10,385 bases of DNA from Elusimicrobiota bacterium (lineage in GTDB: Bacteria > Elusimicrobiota > Endomicrobiia > Endomicrobiales > Endomicrobiaceae), in contig JAIRQB010000094.1 in assembly GCA_031256695.1 (NCBI GenBank), positions 1 to 10,385 on the forward strand, in the 5' to 3' direction. Made by a program: the position numbers and the translations under genes. Shown piece by piece: positions 1-6,720 of this stretch. Below the pieces are notes generated by a model. That model was not told the origin of the DNA and ran no database searches. It was given only the letters and a program-made list of their open reading frames with translations. The stretch's first letter is position 1, and every line of letters begins with the position of its first letter.

Positions 1-446
1 TAGTGTCAGATATTGATTTAATTGATATTTGGGAAGAGATTGCCGGAGAGATATGCCGTCAGGAAGGGCATAAAGCGGACAGATTATTGAAGGGGAGCAT
101 TAAAATTATATCGCCGCAATCCGTGTCTATATGCGCTCCGGGCAGTTTCGTCTTTGACGGAATTTCAAAATACGCTTCCCGCATATCAAAATTATTCAAG
201 CAGAAAACGGGTATGGACATAGATGTAAAAGTTGAGATAGACGAATCTATGGGAAAGACTTCCTCAAGCAGTTCTATTGCCGCAGAGGAATCTGTCGCTG
301 CAAAAGTTGATAGGGAAATTGAAGAGCCGCAAGCGGGAATTGAAGTGAAAGAGGATTTAAAAGCAAGCGCCGAAAATTCTTATCCGTCAAATATTGAGGA
401 GATTGCCAAAACTTTCGGCGGCACTATAAGGAAAGCGGACAAATGA
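1..446 (+). CDS. dnaX: DNA polymerase III subunit gamma/tau, C-terminal end (5' partial)
   Basis: This is the last 147 residues or so of a longer reading frame that runs in from the left edge, so the GTG at position 3 is probably internal. The visible part has the gamma/tau C-terminal domain pattern: an opening helix with 'DIWEEIAGEI', a short beta segment (IKIISPQSVSICAPGSFVF), a helix with many lysines, and 'GMDIDVKVEID'. A low-complexity Glu/Ala/Ser linker (about residues 84-130) and a short tail ending in 'FGGTIRKADK' follow; an FGG-type tail is usual for DnaX. The family loads the sliding clamp in the replicative holoenzyme, but the AAA+ part is not in view. The stop codon overlaps the recR start (ATGA), and dnaX-recR is a classic operon. 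Identification rests on weak domain similarity plus this neighbour. Confidence 0.75.
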   Translation, partial: VSDIDLIDIWEEIAGEICRQEGHKADRLLKGSIKIISPQSVSICAPGSFVFDGISKYASRISKLFKQKTGMDIDVKVEIDESMGKTSSSSSIAAEESVAAKVDREIEEPQAGIEVKEDLKASAENSYPSNIEEIAKTFGGTIRKADK

Positions 447-1039
447 ACAGACCTCAGCATATAGAAAGAATGGTTGAAGCAATTAAGCGTTTTCCCGGCA
501 TAGGTCCTAAAATGGCGGAGAGAATCAGTTATCATCTTGTAAAAATTTCACAAAACGAAGTTGACAGATTTATAAACTCTATAATCTCTGCAAGGGCGGC
601 GATGCGGTATTGCTCTAAATGCTTTAATTTGAGCGAAAGCGACCCCTGTCCCATCTGCTCTGATGATTTAAGGGATAAGACTATTCTTTGCATAGTTGAA
701 ACTCCGCAAGATTTGATAGCGGTAAGCAAAGCGAAAGAATACAATGGATTGTATTTTGTTTTAGGCGGCGCATTATCTCCGCTTGACGCCGTAGGACCCG
801 GCGATATACGGACTGATTTATTGATAAAAAGACTGCGCGAAGATTCAATATCGGAGGCGATACTTGCTACCGATACGGATTCAAAAGGCGAAACTACAGC
901 GCTCTATCTTGCCGAAATCATCAAACCTTTAAAAATCAAAGTGACAAGGCTGGGATACGGCTTGCCCGCAGGCGGCGATATTGAATATGCCGACGAGATT
1001 ACAATTTCAAGGGCAATTAGCGGGCGAAAAGAGATGTAG
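443..1039 (+). CDS. recR: Recombination mediator protein RecR
   Basis: RecR works with RecF/RecO to load RecA onto SSB-coated single-stranded DNA at gaps. At 198 aa it is full length for the family. All hallmarks are visible: an N-terminal helix-hairpin-helix (RFPGIGPKMAERISYHLV, residues 16-33); a C4 zinc finger (C57, C60, C69, C72); a Toprim domain starting near residue 80 (LCIVETPQDL); the segment 'ILATDTDSKGETTALYL', matching the usual ATNPTxEGEATA block; and a C-terminal Walker-B-like segment with 'GLPAGGDIEYADEIT'. The ATG start is preceded by AAGGAA nine bases upstream, inside the end of dnaX, and the two genes overlap by four bases, so translational coupling is likely. The ybaB gene often found between dnaX and recR is absent. 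Confidence 0.97.
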   Translation: MNRPQHIERMVEAIKRFPGIGPKMAERISYHLVKISQNEVDRFINSIISARAAMRYCSKCFNLSESDPCPICSDDLRDKTILCIVETPQDLIAVSKAKEYNGLYFVLGGALSPLDAVGPGDIRTDLLIKRLREDSISEAILATDTDSKGETTALYLAEIIKPLKIKVTRLGYGLPAGGDIEYADEITISRAISGRKEM

Positions 1040-1054
1040 GAAAAAGGATATAAA

Positions 1055-1849
1055 ATGAAAACTATAGCGATGATTCCAACTTATAATGAAGTTTTAAATA
1101 TGCGCAATACAATAGAATCCGTTTTAAATTGCGGCGTCCCCGGCATAGAAGTTTTAATTGTTGACGATATGTCGCCAGACGGCTCTTATAAAATAGTTGA
1201 AGAAATTTCAAAAACAGACAATAGAGTCCATCTATTGCTTAGAAAAGAAAAAAGAGGCAGGGGCTATGCGGGAATAGACGGCTTTAAAAAAGCTTTGGAA
1301 ATGGGCGCTGATTTTATAGTTGAAATGGACGCAGACGGCTCTCACAATCCAAAATATATTCCTAAATTTTTAGAAATGATTGACAATTACAGCGCAGCGC
1401 AGATTGACAATTACAGCGCAGCGCAGACTGACAATTACGGCGCAGCGCAGACTAATAATTACGGCGCAGCGCAGACTAATGATTACGGCGCAATTATCGG
1501 CTCAAGATTTATAAAAGGCGGAAGCGATGAAGAAAGAGGCTTCTTGCGCAAAACTATAAGCGCTATGTCGCGGATTTATCTGTCTTTTATAATAGGGACA
1601 AAAGTAAAGGATCCAACTTCTGGTTTTAGATTATTTAAAAGAGAAACTTTAGAAACCTTTATAGACAAACTGAAAGCAAGAGACCCTTTTATAGTGACTG
1701 AGGTTTTGTTTTATCTGCAAAAAAATAAAATAAAAGTTGCAGAATGCCCTATAGAATTTTTGCAGAGAAAAGCGGGGCAGTCTAAATTGCGCCCTTTTAC
1801 ATTGATTAAGTATTTGTTTAAAGTTTTGCTGTTGAGGATAAATTTTTAA
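1055..1849 (+). CDS. GT2 glycosyltransferase, polyprenol-phosphate mannosyltransferase (DPM1)-like, with internal repeat
   Basis: A 264-aa GT-A fold glycosyltransferase of the dolichol/polyprenol-phosphate mannose synthase type, which moves a sugar from a nucleotide sugar to a membrane polyprenyl phosphate on the cytoplasmic face. Visible motifs are 'MIPTYNEVLN' (6-15), 'VDDMSPDGS' (36-44), 'KRGRGYAGIDGFKKAL' (66-81), the metal-binding 'MDADGSH' (91-97), 'IIGSRFIKGG' (147-156) and 'DPTSGFRLFKR' (186-196). There is no C-terminal membrane domain, as in the short DPM1/Ppm1 class. Residues 109-148 are an 8-residue tandem repeat (IDNYSAAQ and variants) lying where family members normally pass straight from the post-DAD helix into the GSR strand. 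AAAGGA sits six bases before the ATG. It is 15 nt from recR and probably co-transcribed, with no obvious functional link. The sugar and acceptor cannot be told from sequence. Confidence 0.88.
   Translation: MKTIAMIPTYNEVLNMRNTIESVLNCGVPGIEVLIVDDMSPDGSYKIVEEISKTDNRVHLLLRKEKRGRGYAGIDGFKKALEMGADFIVEMDADGSHNPKYIPKFLEMIDNYSAAQIDNYSAAQTDNYGAAQTNNYGAAQTNDYGAIIGSRFIKGGSDEERGFLRKTISAMSRIYLSFIIGTKVKDPTSGFRLFKRETLETFIDKLKARDPFIVTEVLFYLQKNKIKVAECPIEFLQRKAGQSKLRPFTLIKYLFKVLLLRINF
1379..1498 (+). repeat. 24-bp in-frame tandem repeat (minisatellite) inside the glycosyltransferase gene
   Basis: Four full 24-bp units begin at 1379, 1403, 1427 and 1451; a fifth at 1475 shares the first 18 positions and then runs into the normal coding sequence. 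Units 1 and 2 are identical (I-D-N-Y-S-A-A-Q). Unit 3 changes Ile to Thr and Ser to Gly, unit 4 changes Asp to Asn, and unit 5 reads T-N-D-Y-G-A before I-I-G-S-R-F. The graded divergence suggests stepwise tandem duplication from the 3' side, with the 1-2 copy the most recent. The unit length keeps the frame, so copy-number changes would alter the protein by eight residues each. Confidence 0.97.
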
Positions 1850-1896
1850 AAATTCCGTCCTTTAAATGCTGTTTCAATCCGCTCAAGGGATACAAT

Positions 1897-3636
1897 GTGT
1901 TTTTACCGGCTACAATAGATGAAATAAAGAAATTAAAATGGTCTAAACCCGATATTATTTTGGTGTCGGGCGACGCTTATATTGACAGTCCTTTTATGGG
2001 AGTTTCAATAATAGGAAATTATCTCTCGGCAAAAGGCTTTAAAACCGCCATAATTCCTCAGCCCGATATAAACGGCGCAGATATAGCGGCGCTTGGCGAG
2101 CCGCGTTTATTTTGGGGAGTCTCTGCCGGCGCTATGGATTCTTTCGTTTCAAACTGGACAGCGTTAAATAAATTTAGAAATGAAGACGATTTAACCCCCG
2201 GCGGCATAAACAACCGCCGTCCCAATAGAGCAAGCATCGTTTATTCCAACCTCATAAGACGTTTTTTTAAAAATACAAAACCCATAGTTTTAGGCGGTCT
2301 TGAAGCGAGTTTAAGGCGCATTAGCCATTATGATTTTCAAGATAACTCTATAAGACGTTCTCTTTTATTTGACGCCAAAGCCGACATTTTGATTTACGGT
2401 ATGGGCGAGAAAGCGGTTTTAGAACTTGCTCAAGCGCTAAACGAGGGCAGAAATTGGCAAGATATTAAAGGGCTCTGTTTTATCTCAAAAGAAAAAAAAG
2501 AAAAAGCGCTCGAGATAAATTCTTTTGAAGAATGCCTGCAAAATAAAGATGTTTTTTTTAATTCCTTCAAACTTTTCTATGAAAATGCCGTATCGGCAAA
2601 TCCGCAAATTCTGCTGCAAAAACATTCCGAGAGATATTTGATTCAAAACCCGCCTCAGCCTCCTTTAACTCAAAAAGAATTAGACGCTGTTTATGATTTG
2701 GATTTTAACCGTCAAGTTCATCCGCATTGCGCGGCATTGGGCGCCGTCAAGGCTCAAGAGACTGTTAAATTTTCTATAACAAGCCACCGAGGATGTTTTG
2801 GCGAATGCAATTTCTGCTCTATTGCCGTCCATCAGGGCAAACAGACAATTTCAAGAAGCCGCTCTTCAATAATAAAAGAAGCCAAAAAAATTGCCGCTTT
2901 AAAAGATTTTAAAGGTTGTATTTCAGATATTGGAGGACCTTCGGCAAATATGTTCGGCTGCGCCTGCAGTCAAAATAAAAATGCAGGCTCTTGCCGCGAC
3001 AAAAGATGCCTTTTCCCTGATATTTGCAAAAATTTAGTTTTCGGGCATAAAGAGCAGATTGAGTTGTTCTCAGAGGTTTCAAAAATAGACCGGGTAAAAA
3101 AAGTTTTTGTCTCTTCGGGCATAAGGCACGATTTGATAATTGCAGATAAAGAATGCGGCGCAATGTGGCTGGATAAAGTTTTACAAAATCATACAAGCGG
3201 GCAATTGAAAATAGCTCCCGAGCATATAAACGGCGACGTTTTGTCTTTTATGGGAAAACCCAAAGCCGCGGATTTATTTGATTTTTTAAAACTCTTTGAA
3301 GAAATGAATAAAAAAACAGCGGCGCGCGGCATTCCGCTGAAAGCGGAACGTCCGTCTTTTAAAAGATTTTTGACTTACTATTTTATAGCGGCTCACCCGG
3401 GATGTTCGGGAAAAGAGATGGGGGAATTAAAACTTTGGACGGATAGAAATTTGAAATTTACTCCTCAACAGGTTCAGATTTTCACCCCTCTGCCTTCTAC
3501 TTGGAGCGCGGCTATGTATTTTGCAGAAAAAGATTTACAGGGGAATAAAATTTTTGTTGAAAAGGATAGAAATGAAAAACAAAAGCAAAAAAGGCTCATT
3601 ACAGGAGATAATAAAAAAGGCTCTTGGGATTTTTAA
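1897..3636 (+). CDS. ygiQ: YgiQ family radical SAM protein (UPF0313)
   Basis: A 579-aa radical SAM enzyme of the YgiQ family, whose reaction is not established. The N-terminal part (about 15-200) is a B12-binding-like domain with family signatures 'VSGDAYIDSPFMGVSIIGNY', 'GVSAGAMDSFVSNWTA', 'RRPNRASIVYSNLIRR' and 'LGGLEASLRRISHYDF'. The radical SAM cluster motif CxxxCxxC is C300, C304, C307 (RGCFGECNFCSIAVHQG). A Cys-rich stretch follows (GPSANMFGCACSQNK, then SCRDKRC and PDIC), also typical of the family, which may hold a second metal site. The C-terminal 'PLPSTWSAAMYFAEKD' block is conserved in YgiQ. The GTG start is chosen because AAGGGA lies six bases upstream (1885-1890) and an ATG at 1895 is in another frame. 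The last 65 bases overlap the next gene; the family-like C-terminal pattern continues into that overlap, so the frame looks real to its end. Confidence 0.95.
   Translation: MFLPATIDEIKKLKWSKPDIILVSGDAYIDSPFMGVSIIGNYLSAKGFKTAIIPQPDINGADIAALGEPRLFWGVSAGAMDSFVSNWTALNKFRNEDDLTPGGINNRRPNRASIVYSNLIRRFFKNTKPIVLGGLEASLRRISHYDFQDNSIRRSLLFDAKADILIYGMGEKAVLELAQALNEGRNWQDIKGLCFISKEKKEKALEINSFEECLQNKDVFFNSFKLFYENAVSANPQILLQKHSERYLIQNPPQPPLTQKELDAVYDLDFNRQVHPHCAALGAVKAQETVKFSITSHRGCFGECNFCSIAVHQGKQTISRSRSSIIKEAKKIAALKDFKGCISDIGGPSANMFGCACSQNKNAGSCRDKRCLFPDICKNLVFGHKEQIELFSEVSKIDRVKKVFVSSGIRHDLIIADKECGAMWLDKVLQNHTSGQLKIAPEHINGDVLSFMGKPKAADLFDFLKLFEEMNKKTAARGIPLKAERPSFKRFLTYYFIAAHPGCSGKEMGELKLWTDRNLKFTPQQVQIFTPLPSTWSAAMYFAEKDLQGNKIFVEKDRNEKQKQKRLITGDNKKGSWDF
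3561..3566 (+). promoter_or_regulatory. Ribosome binding site deciding the DUF2779 start
   Basis: AAAGGA lies five bases before the ATG at 3572, inside ygiQ. The earlier in-frame ATG at 3521 has no comparable site and would lengthen the overlap with ygiQ to 116 nt, so 3572 is preferred. Confidence 0.65.
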
Positions 3637-5116
3637 TTTTCTTTTTAAAGCGAAACAAAAAAGAGGCGGCGGGCTGGGCAGGCGGCGGGAAATAGGCAAA
3701 TCTGTTTTCCGCAATTATCTTGATTGCCCCGTTTTAGGATACCTTTCGCAGAGGAAAAAACTCCCGGGTCTTTCTCAACTAAATCATAATTTTCTCATTT
3801 ACGAAACAAATCAAATAAGAAAGAGGGCTCAAAAGACTTTTCCCGGCATCATTGACGCTTCGCATCTCAAATCAAAAGAAATTTTTTCCCTTTTAAAAAA
3901 TCCTAAAACAAAAACTTTATCGGGCGCTAAATTTTCTTATAAAAACTTTTCTGCCCGTTGCGATATTTTAAACAGAAACGGCGAAGACGCTTGGGATTTA
4001 TGCGAGATAAGAACGGGAAAAACTTGCAAATTGAAATATATATCAGACTTGTCTTTTAACTCTATGATATTGGAAAAATCCGGCGTTAAAACCGCAGACA
4101 AAAGCATAATGTATATATCGGGCGCTTACAGATTAGGAATGGAGGCTGAAAAACTTTTCAGATTTCAAAATTGCAATGAGAAAGTTGAAGAATACAAAGC
4201 GCTCCATTGGGATTCATTGGACAAAATTTCCAAAGAAATCAGCGGCGCTGAAATGCCTCCTCCTTCTTTTAAGAGAAAGTGCAAAAACTGCCCGCTTTTT
4301 GCCGAATGTATAGGCTCTGGAATTGAAGAAAGTATTTTTGATATGCCTGGTCTGTCAGTTTTGAGGCTTGAAGAATTGATAGGAAAGGGCATTATTAAAA
4401 TGGAAGATATTCCCGAAGATTTTGAAATGACGGAGAGACAAAAAATAATCAGAAATTGCCATAAAACAAAATCTGTTTTTGTCTCTGCGAAATTAAAGGA
4501 ATATTTAGAAAAACTGCCTCAGCCGTATTTTTATCTTGATTTTGAATCCATAAACACAGTCTTGCCCGTCTATGAAGGCTTTGCTCCGCACAGTCAGATT
4601 TTGACGCAATTTTCAATAGATAAATGCTGCGGGATAGACAAAGTTGAAAAGCATTTTGAATATATAGCCGACCCGAAACGCAATTGCCAAGAGGAAATAG
4701 CCGCTAAATTGATTGATGTTTTAGACGGCAACGGAAGCATTATAGTCTATTCCAATTTTGAGAAAAGAGCCGTTGAAACATTGGCGGCTTTATATCCTCA
4801 ATACGCGGAAGGTTTAAACAATATAGCGGGACGCATAGTTGATTTTGAAGAAGTCCTCTCTGAAAATTACTATGACATTAAATTCAAAGGACGTTCTTCA
4901 ATAAAAACGGTTTTGCCGATAATGTCAGGCATAAATTATGACGGTTTGGAAATAGGCGAGGGAGGCGATGCGGCTGCGGCATTTGCCTTTATGGCTTGCG
5001 GGGTCTATGACGAGGAAAAAAGCGCAAAAACAAAAGAATTTTTACTTAAATACTGCGCTCAAGATACTGCCGCTTTGATGAAAATACACAAATTTTTAAA
5101 TGATTTGAAAGTTTAG
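3572..5116 (+). CDS. DUF2779 protein: Cas4/RecB-like PD-(D/E)XK domain fused to DnaQ-like exonuclease
   Basis: Residues are counted from the upstream in-frame ATG at 3521; subtract 17 for the chosen 514-aa protein. The N-terminal half looks like a Cas4-type nuclease. It has C69 (DCPVLGYL), D148 (ARCDILNRNG), then 'LCEIRTGKTCKLKYISDL' and a C-terminal cysteine triad C254, C257, C263 (CKNCPLFAEC), which with C69 could ligate an iron-sulfur cluster. The usual ExK of this motif reads E162-I-R164, so the catalytic lysine appears replaced by arginine. The C-terminal half is the DUF2779 domain with an RNase H-like exonuclease pattern: 'YFYLDFESINTVLP' (D340, E342), 'IIVYSNFEKRAVETLA', 'RIVDFEEVL' (D441), 'KGRSSIKTVLPIMS', and 'YCAQDTAALM' (Y511, D515). 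Function is unproven; a role in DNA processing or repair is inferred. It overlaps ygiQ by 65 nt and closes the + strand gene group. Confidence 0.87.
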   Translation: MKNKSKKGSLQEIIKKALGIFNFLFKAKQKRGGGLGRRREIGKSVFRNYLDCPVLGYLSQRKKLPGLSQLNHNFLIYETNQIRKRAQKTFPGIIDASHLKSKEIFSLLKNPKTKTLSGAKFSYKNFSARCDILNRNGEDAWDLCEIRTGKTCKLKYISDLSFNSMILEKSGVKTADKSIMYISGAYRLGMEAEKLFRFQNCNEKVEEYKALHWDSLDKISKEISGAEMPPPSFKRKCKNCPLFAECIGSGIEESIFDMPGLSVLRLEELIGKGIIKMEDIPEDFEMTERQKIIRNCHKTKSVFVSAKLKEYLEKLPQPYFYLDFESINTVLPVYEGFAPHSQILTQFSIDKCCGIDKVEKHFEYIADPKRNCQEEIAAKLIDVLDGNGSIIVYSNFEKRAVETLAALYPQYAEGLNNIAGRIVDFEEVLSENYYDIKFKGRSSIKTVLPIMSGINYDGLEIGEGGDAAAAFAFMACGVYDEEKSAKTKEFLLKYCAQDTAALMKIHKFLNDLKV

Positions 5117-5192
5117 AATTATAAATGCGAGCAGAAAAAGCCGCGCTAAAAAGATATTTGAAAGAAATAAATTTTGCTGTTTCGTCAAAAGA

Positions 5193-5218
5193 CATTCTGC
5201 AAAAGTTTTTGCAGAATG
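5193..5218. terminator. Hairpin between convergent genes, possible bidirectional terminator
   Basis: A perfect 12-bp inverted repeat (CATTCTGCAAAA and TTTTGCAGAATG, separated by GT) sits between the DUF2779 stop (5116) and the lpxL stop (5251). On the minus strand the stem is followed by TCTTTTGACG, a weak U-rich tail; on the plus strand there is no U tract. The rest of 5117-5250 shows nothing else convincing. A terminator is the likely role from position. Confidence 0.5.
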
Positions 5219-5250
5219 CCTATAACTCTAAACTCTTAAACTGTCCGCTT

Positions 5251-6159
5251 TTAACTTATATTGTCTTGTCTCGGTCTGCTCTTCCATCTCCTATGAAACC
5301 AAAACCACTGCTCCGGGTGTTCTCTAATAACTTCTTCTAATCTCTGATAATAAATAGTGTTTATAATTTTGATGTCTTCTTCGCGGTTGCCCGTATTTGG
5401 AATGGGGAGTATTTCTGTTTTCATTTTCATACTTCCGTCTTTTTGACGGCAGCCGAAAGCCGTAATAATCGGGCTTTTTGCCGCAAGAGCAAAAACAGCA
5501 GGTCCTTTTGGAGTAGAGGCAATATGCCCGAAAAAAGGAATAAATAAGCCTAAATGACCTGCATCTTGGTCGCCCAAAATTGCAAGGACTTTATTTTTCT
5601 TTAAAGCCTCTACAATGCCTCTAAATGCAATTCTCTCATTCTTATTAAAGTTGATAATGTGAAAGCCTTCCTGCGTCCTAAATTCATTTAACATTCTGTC
5701 AACATAACCGTTTGATTGATTAGGCACTATAAGCGCCACTTGATATTTTTTCGCAAAAGATAAAGCGGACAATTCCCAGTTGCCGTAATGAGCAGACAGC
5801 AATACTAAACCTTTCCCCTGCGCAAGAGTCCTTTCTATCAATTCTCTATCATAAATAAGCATTTCATCTAATTTCTCTACGGGCATTTTGGGTATAAAAA
5901 GAAAGTCAACAAAAACGGCTGTGAAATTATTATAGACGGCGAGCGCTATTTTTTTTATTTCTTTTAAACTTTTTTGCGGAAAAGCGAGGCGTAGTCCTCC
6001 GATAACATCTTTTTTCCTAATCGGAATGAAATAAAACATCATAAAAGCCGCAAAGCGCGCAAAAAGCAAAGAGAGAGGTCTGCCGATAAAATACATAAGA
6101 GAGACTATAAATCTCAAAGCATAATATTCAATTCTGTTTTGAAACTGTGTCCGAGCCAT
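5251..6159 (-). CDS. Lipid A biosynthesis late acyltransferase (LpxL/HtrB family)
   Basis: A 302-aa inner-membrane acyltransferase of the LPLAT LpxL/HtrB family, which adds a secondary acyl chain to a lipid A precursor. The N-terminal hydrophobic segment (about 14-47) fits the membrane anchor. The catalytic HX4(D/E) motif is 'HYGNWEL' (H124, E129). Other family blocks are 'ILGDQDAGHLGLFIPFFG' (194-211, with the DQ pair), 'ASTPKGPAVFALAAKSP' (214-230) and the C-terminal 'HPEQWFWFHRRWKSRP' (281-296). The ATG is preceded by AAGGAC in a leader also found before the methyltransferase gene. It is the last gene of the minus-strand group and ends at the convergent hairpin. It implies an outer membrane with lipid A. 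Acyl length and position cannot be read from sequence, so no specific lpxL/lpxM symbol is given. Confidence 0.93.
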   Translation of the reverse strand: MARTQFQNRIEYYALRFIVSLMYFIGRPLSLLFARFAAFMMFYFIPIRKKDVIGGLRLAFPQKSLKEIKKIALAVYNNFTAVFVDFLFIPKMPVEKLDEMLIYDRELIERTLAQGKGLVLLSAHYGNWELSALSFAKKYQVALIVPNQSNGYVDRMLNEFRTQEGFHIINFNKNERIAFRGIVEALKKNKVLAILGDQDAGHLGLFIPFFGHIASTPKGPAVFALAAKSPIITAFGCRQKDGSMKMKTEILPIPNTGNREEDIKIINTIYYQRLEEVIREHPEQWFWFHRRWKSRPRQDNIS

Positions 6160-6175
6160 TTTTTAGTCCTTAAAT
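6160..6175 (-). promoter_or_regulatory. lpxL ribosome-binding leader, shared with the methyltransferase gene
   Basis: Read on the minus strand, the bases before the lpxL ATG are TTTAAGGACTAAAAA. The methyltransferase leader at 8229-8242 is the same apart from one A. Both start codons are followed by GGC. AAGGA is the Shine-Dalgarno core. Confidence 0.6.
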
Positions 6176-6203
6176 GCGAAAATTTAACTTGCATTATGAA
6201 TGT

Positions 6204-6545
6204 TCAATTGTCTTTTTCATAAATTGCTTTCCCTGTTTTTTCTACTGCCTGCAGAAAAAAATTGCCCTCGTCTTTTTTGTTTTGATATTCGGCTCTTGAA
6301 CATATAATTACGTCCATAGCGTATTGGCTGTTTATGTCCAAAATCAATTTTTTGACTTCCCAATTTCTATTCAATCTCTCTGCGCAACTTTTTGAAACAA
6401 AATCATTGTCTAAAATGACCATCAAATCAATATCGCTGTCTTTTGACGCCGTCCCTTTAGCATTTGAACCGAATAGAATAATTTTATAGGGGTCGGCTGG
6501 CTGCAATTGTCTTACTATTTTGTTTAAAACACTCTCATTTAACAT
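6204..6545 (-). CDS. MNT-type minimal nucleotidyltransferase domain protein
   Basis: A 113-aa single-domain protein of the polymerase-beta-like nucleotidyltransferase superfamily. The signature 'LFGSNAKGTASKDSDIDLMV' gives G26-S27 and the metal-binding D38 and D40; 'MDVII' gives the third carboxylate, D78. Small proteins like this are often the MntA half of HEPN/MNT toxin-antitoxin pairs, where they transfer nucleotides onto the HEPN toxin, but no HEPN gene lies on either side: only 44 nt separate it from lpxL and 135 nt from the methyltransferase. The ATG at 6545 is chosen because AAGGTG is six bases upstream. A GTG three codons earlier falls inside that ribosome-binding site. The partner and substrate are unknown. 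Confidence 0.85.
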   Translation of the reverse strand: MLNESVLNKIVRQLQPADPYKIILFGSNAKGTASKDSDIDLMVILDNDFVSKSCAERLNRNWEVKKLILDINSQYAMDVIICSRAEYQNKKDEGNFFLQAVEKTGKAIYEKDN

Positions 6546-6551
6546 CTGTTT

Positions 6552-6557
6552 CACCTT
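6552..6557 (-). promoter_or_regulatory. Ribosome binding site deciding the nucleotidyltransferase start
   Basis: AAGGTG on the minus strand, preceded by AAA, stands six bases before the ATG at 6545. The GTG within it (6552-6554) is in frame but would have no well-placed ribosome-binding site of its own. Confidence 0.6.
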
Positions 6558-6632
6558 TTTGGAAAATATTTTATCCGCTGATGAGTATTCTATCTATTTA
6601 CAAGAGAGTATAAGGCAAAGCCCATTCTCTTG

Positions 6633-6720
6633 TTTTGCCTCTTTTTTAACGCCGCCGTTTACTGTAATCGGCGATAGCGTTTATTCTGCTTTTGTCTCTT
6701 TTTTAACGCCGCCGTTTACT
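6633..6720. repeat. Direct repeat pair at and beyond the 3' end of the methyltransferase gene
   Basis: A 31-bp sequence at 6690-6720 (inside the gene, covering the codons for VNGGVKKE) recurs at 6633-6663, past the stop codon, with one mismatch. The offset is 57 bp, exactly 19 codons. The second copy is in the same frame: after the TAA at 6681-6683 it reads on for 28 codons, including ITVNGGVKKEAKQE, to a TAG at 6594-6596. It looks like a tandem duplication of the gene's tail. Confidence 0.9.

Noticed and set aside
3521..3571. DUF2779 start at the ATG at 3521
   Set aside because: It has no good ribosome-binding site and lies deeper inside ygiQ; the ATG at 3572 has AAAGGA at ideal spacing.
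5125..5340. Small 71-codon plus-strand gene after DUF2779
   Set aside because: It has no ribosome binding site, crosses the convergent hairpin and runs antisense into the 3' end of lpxL; the sequence resembles nothing known.
6612..6647. Rho-independent terminator on the plus strand (AGGCAAA stem, TTTTTT tail)
   Set aside because: The hairpin and T run have the right form, but no plus-strand gene ends here; in the minus direction, where it would be needed, there is no T tract after the stem.
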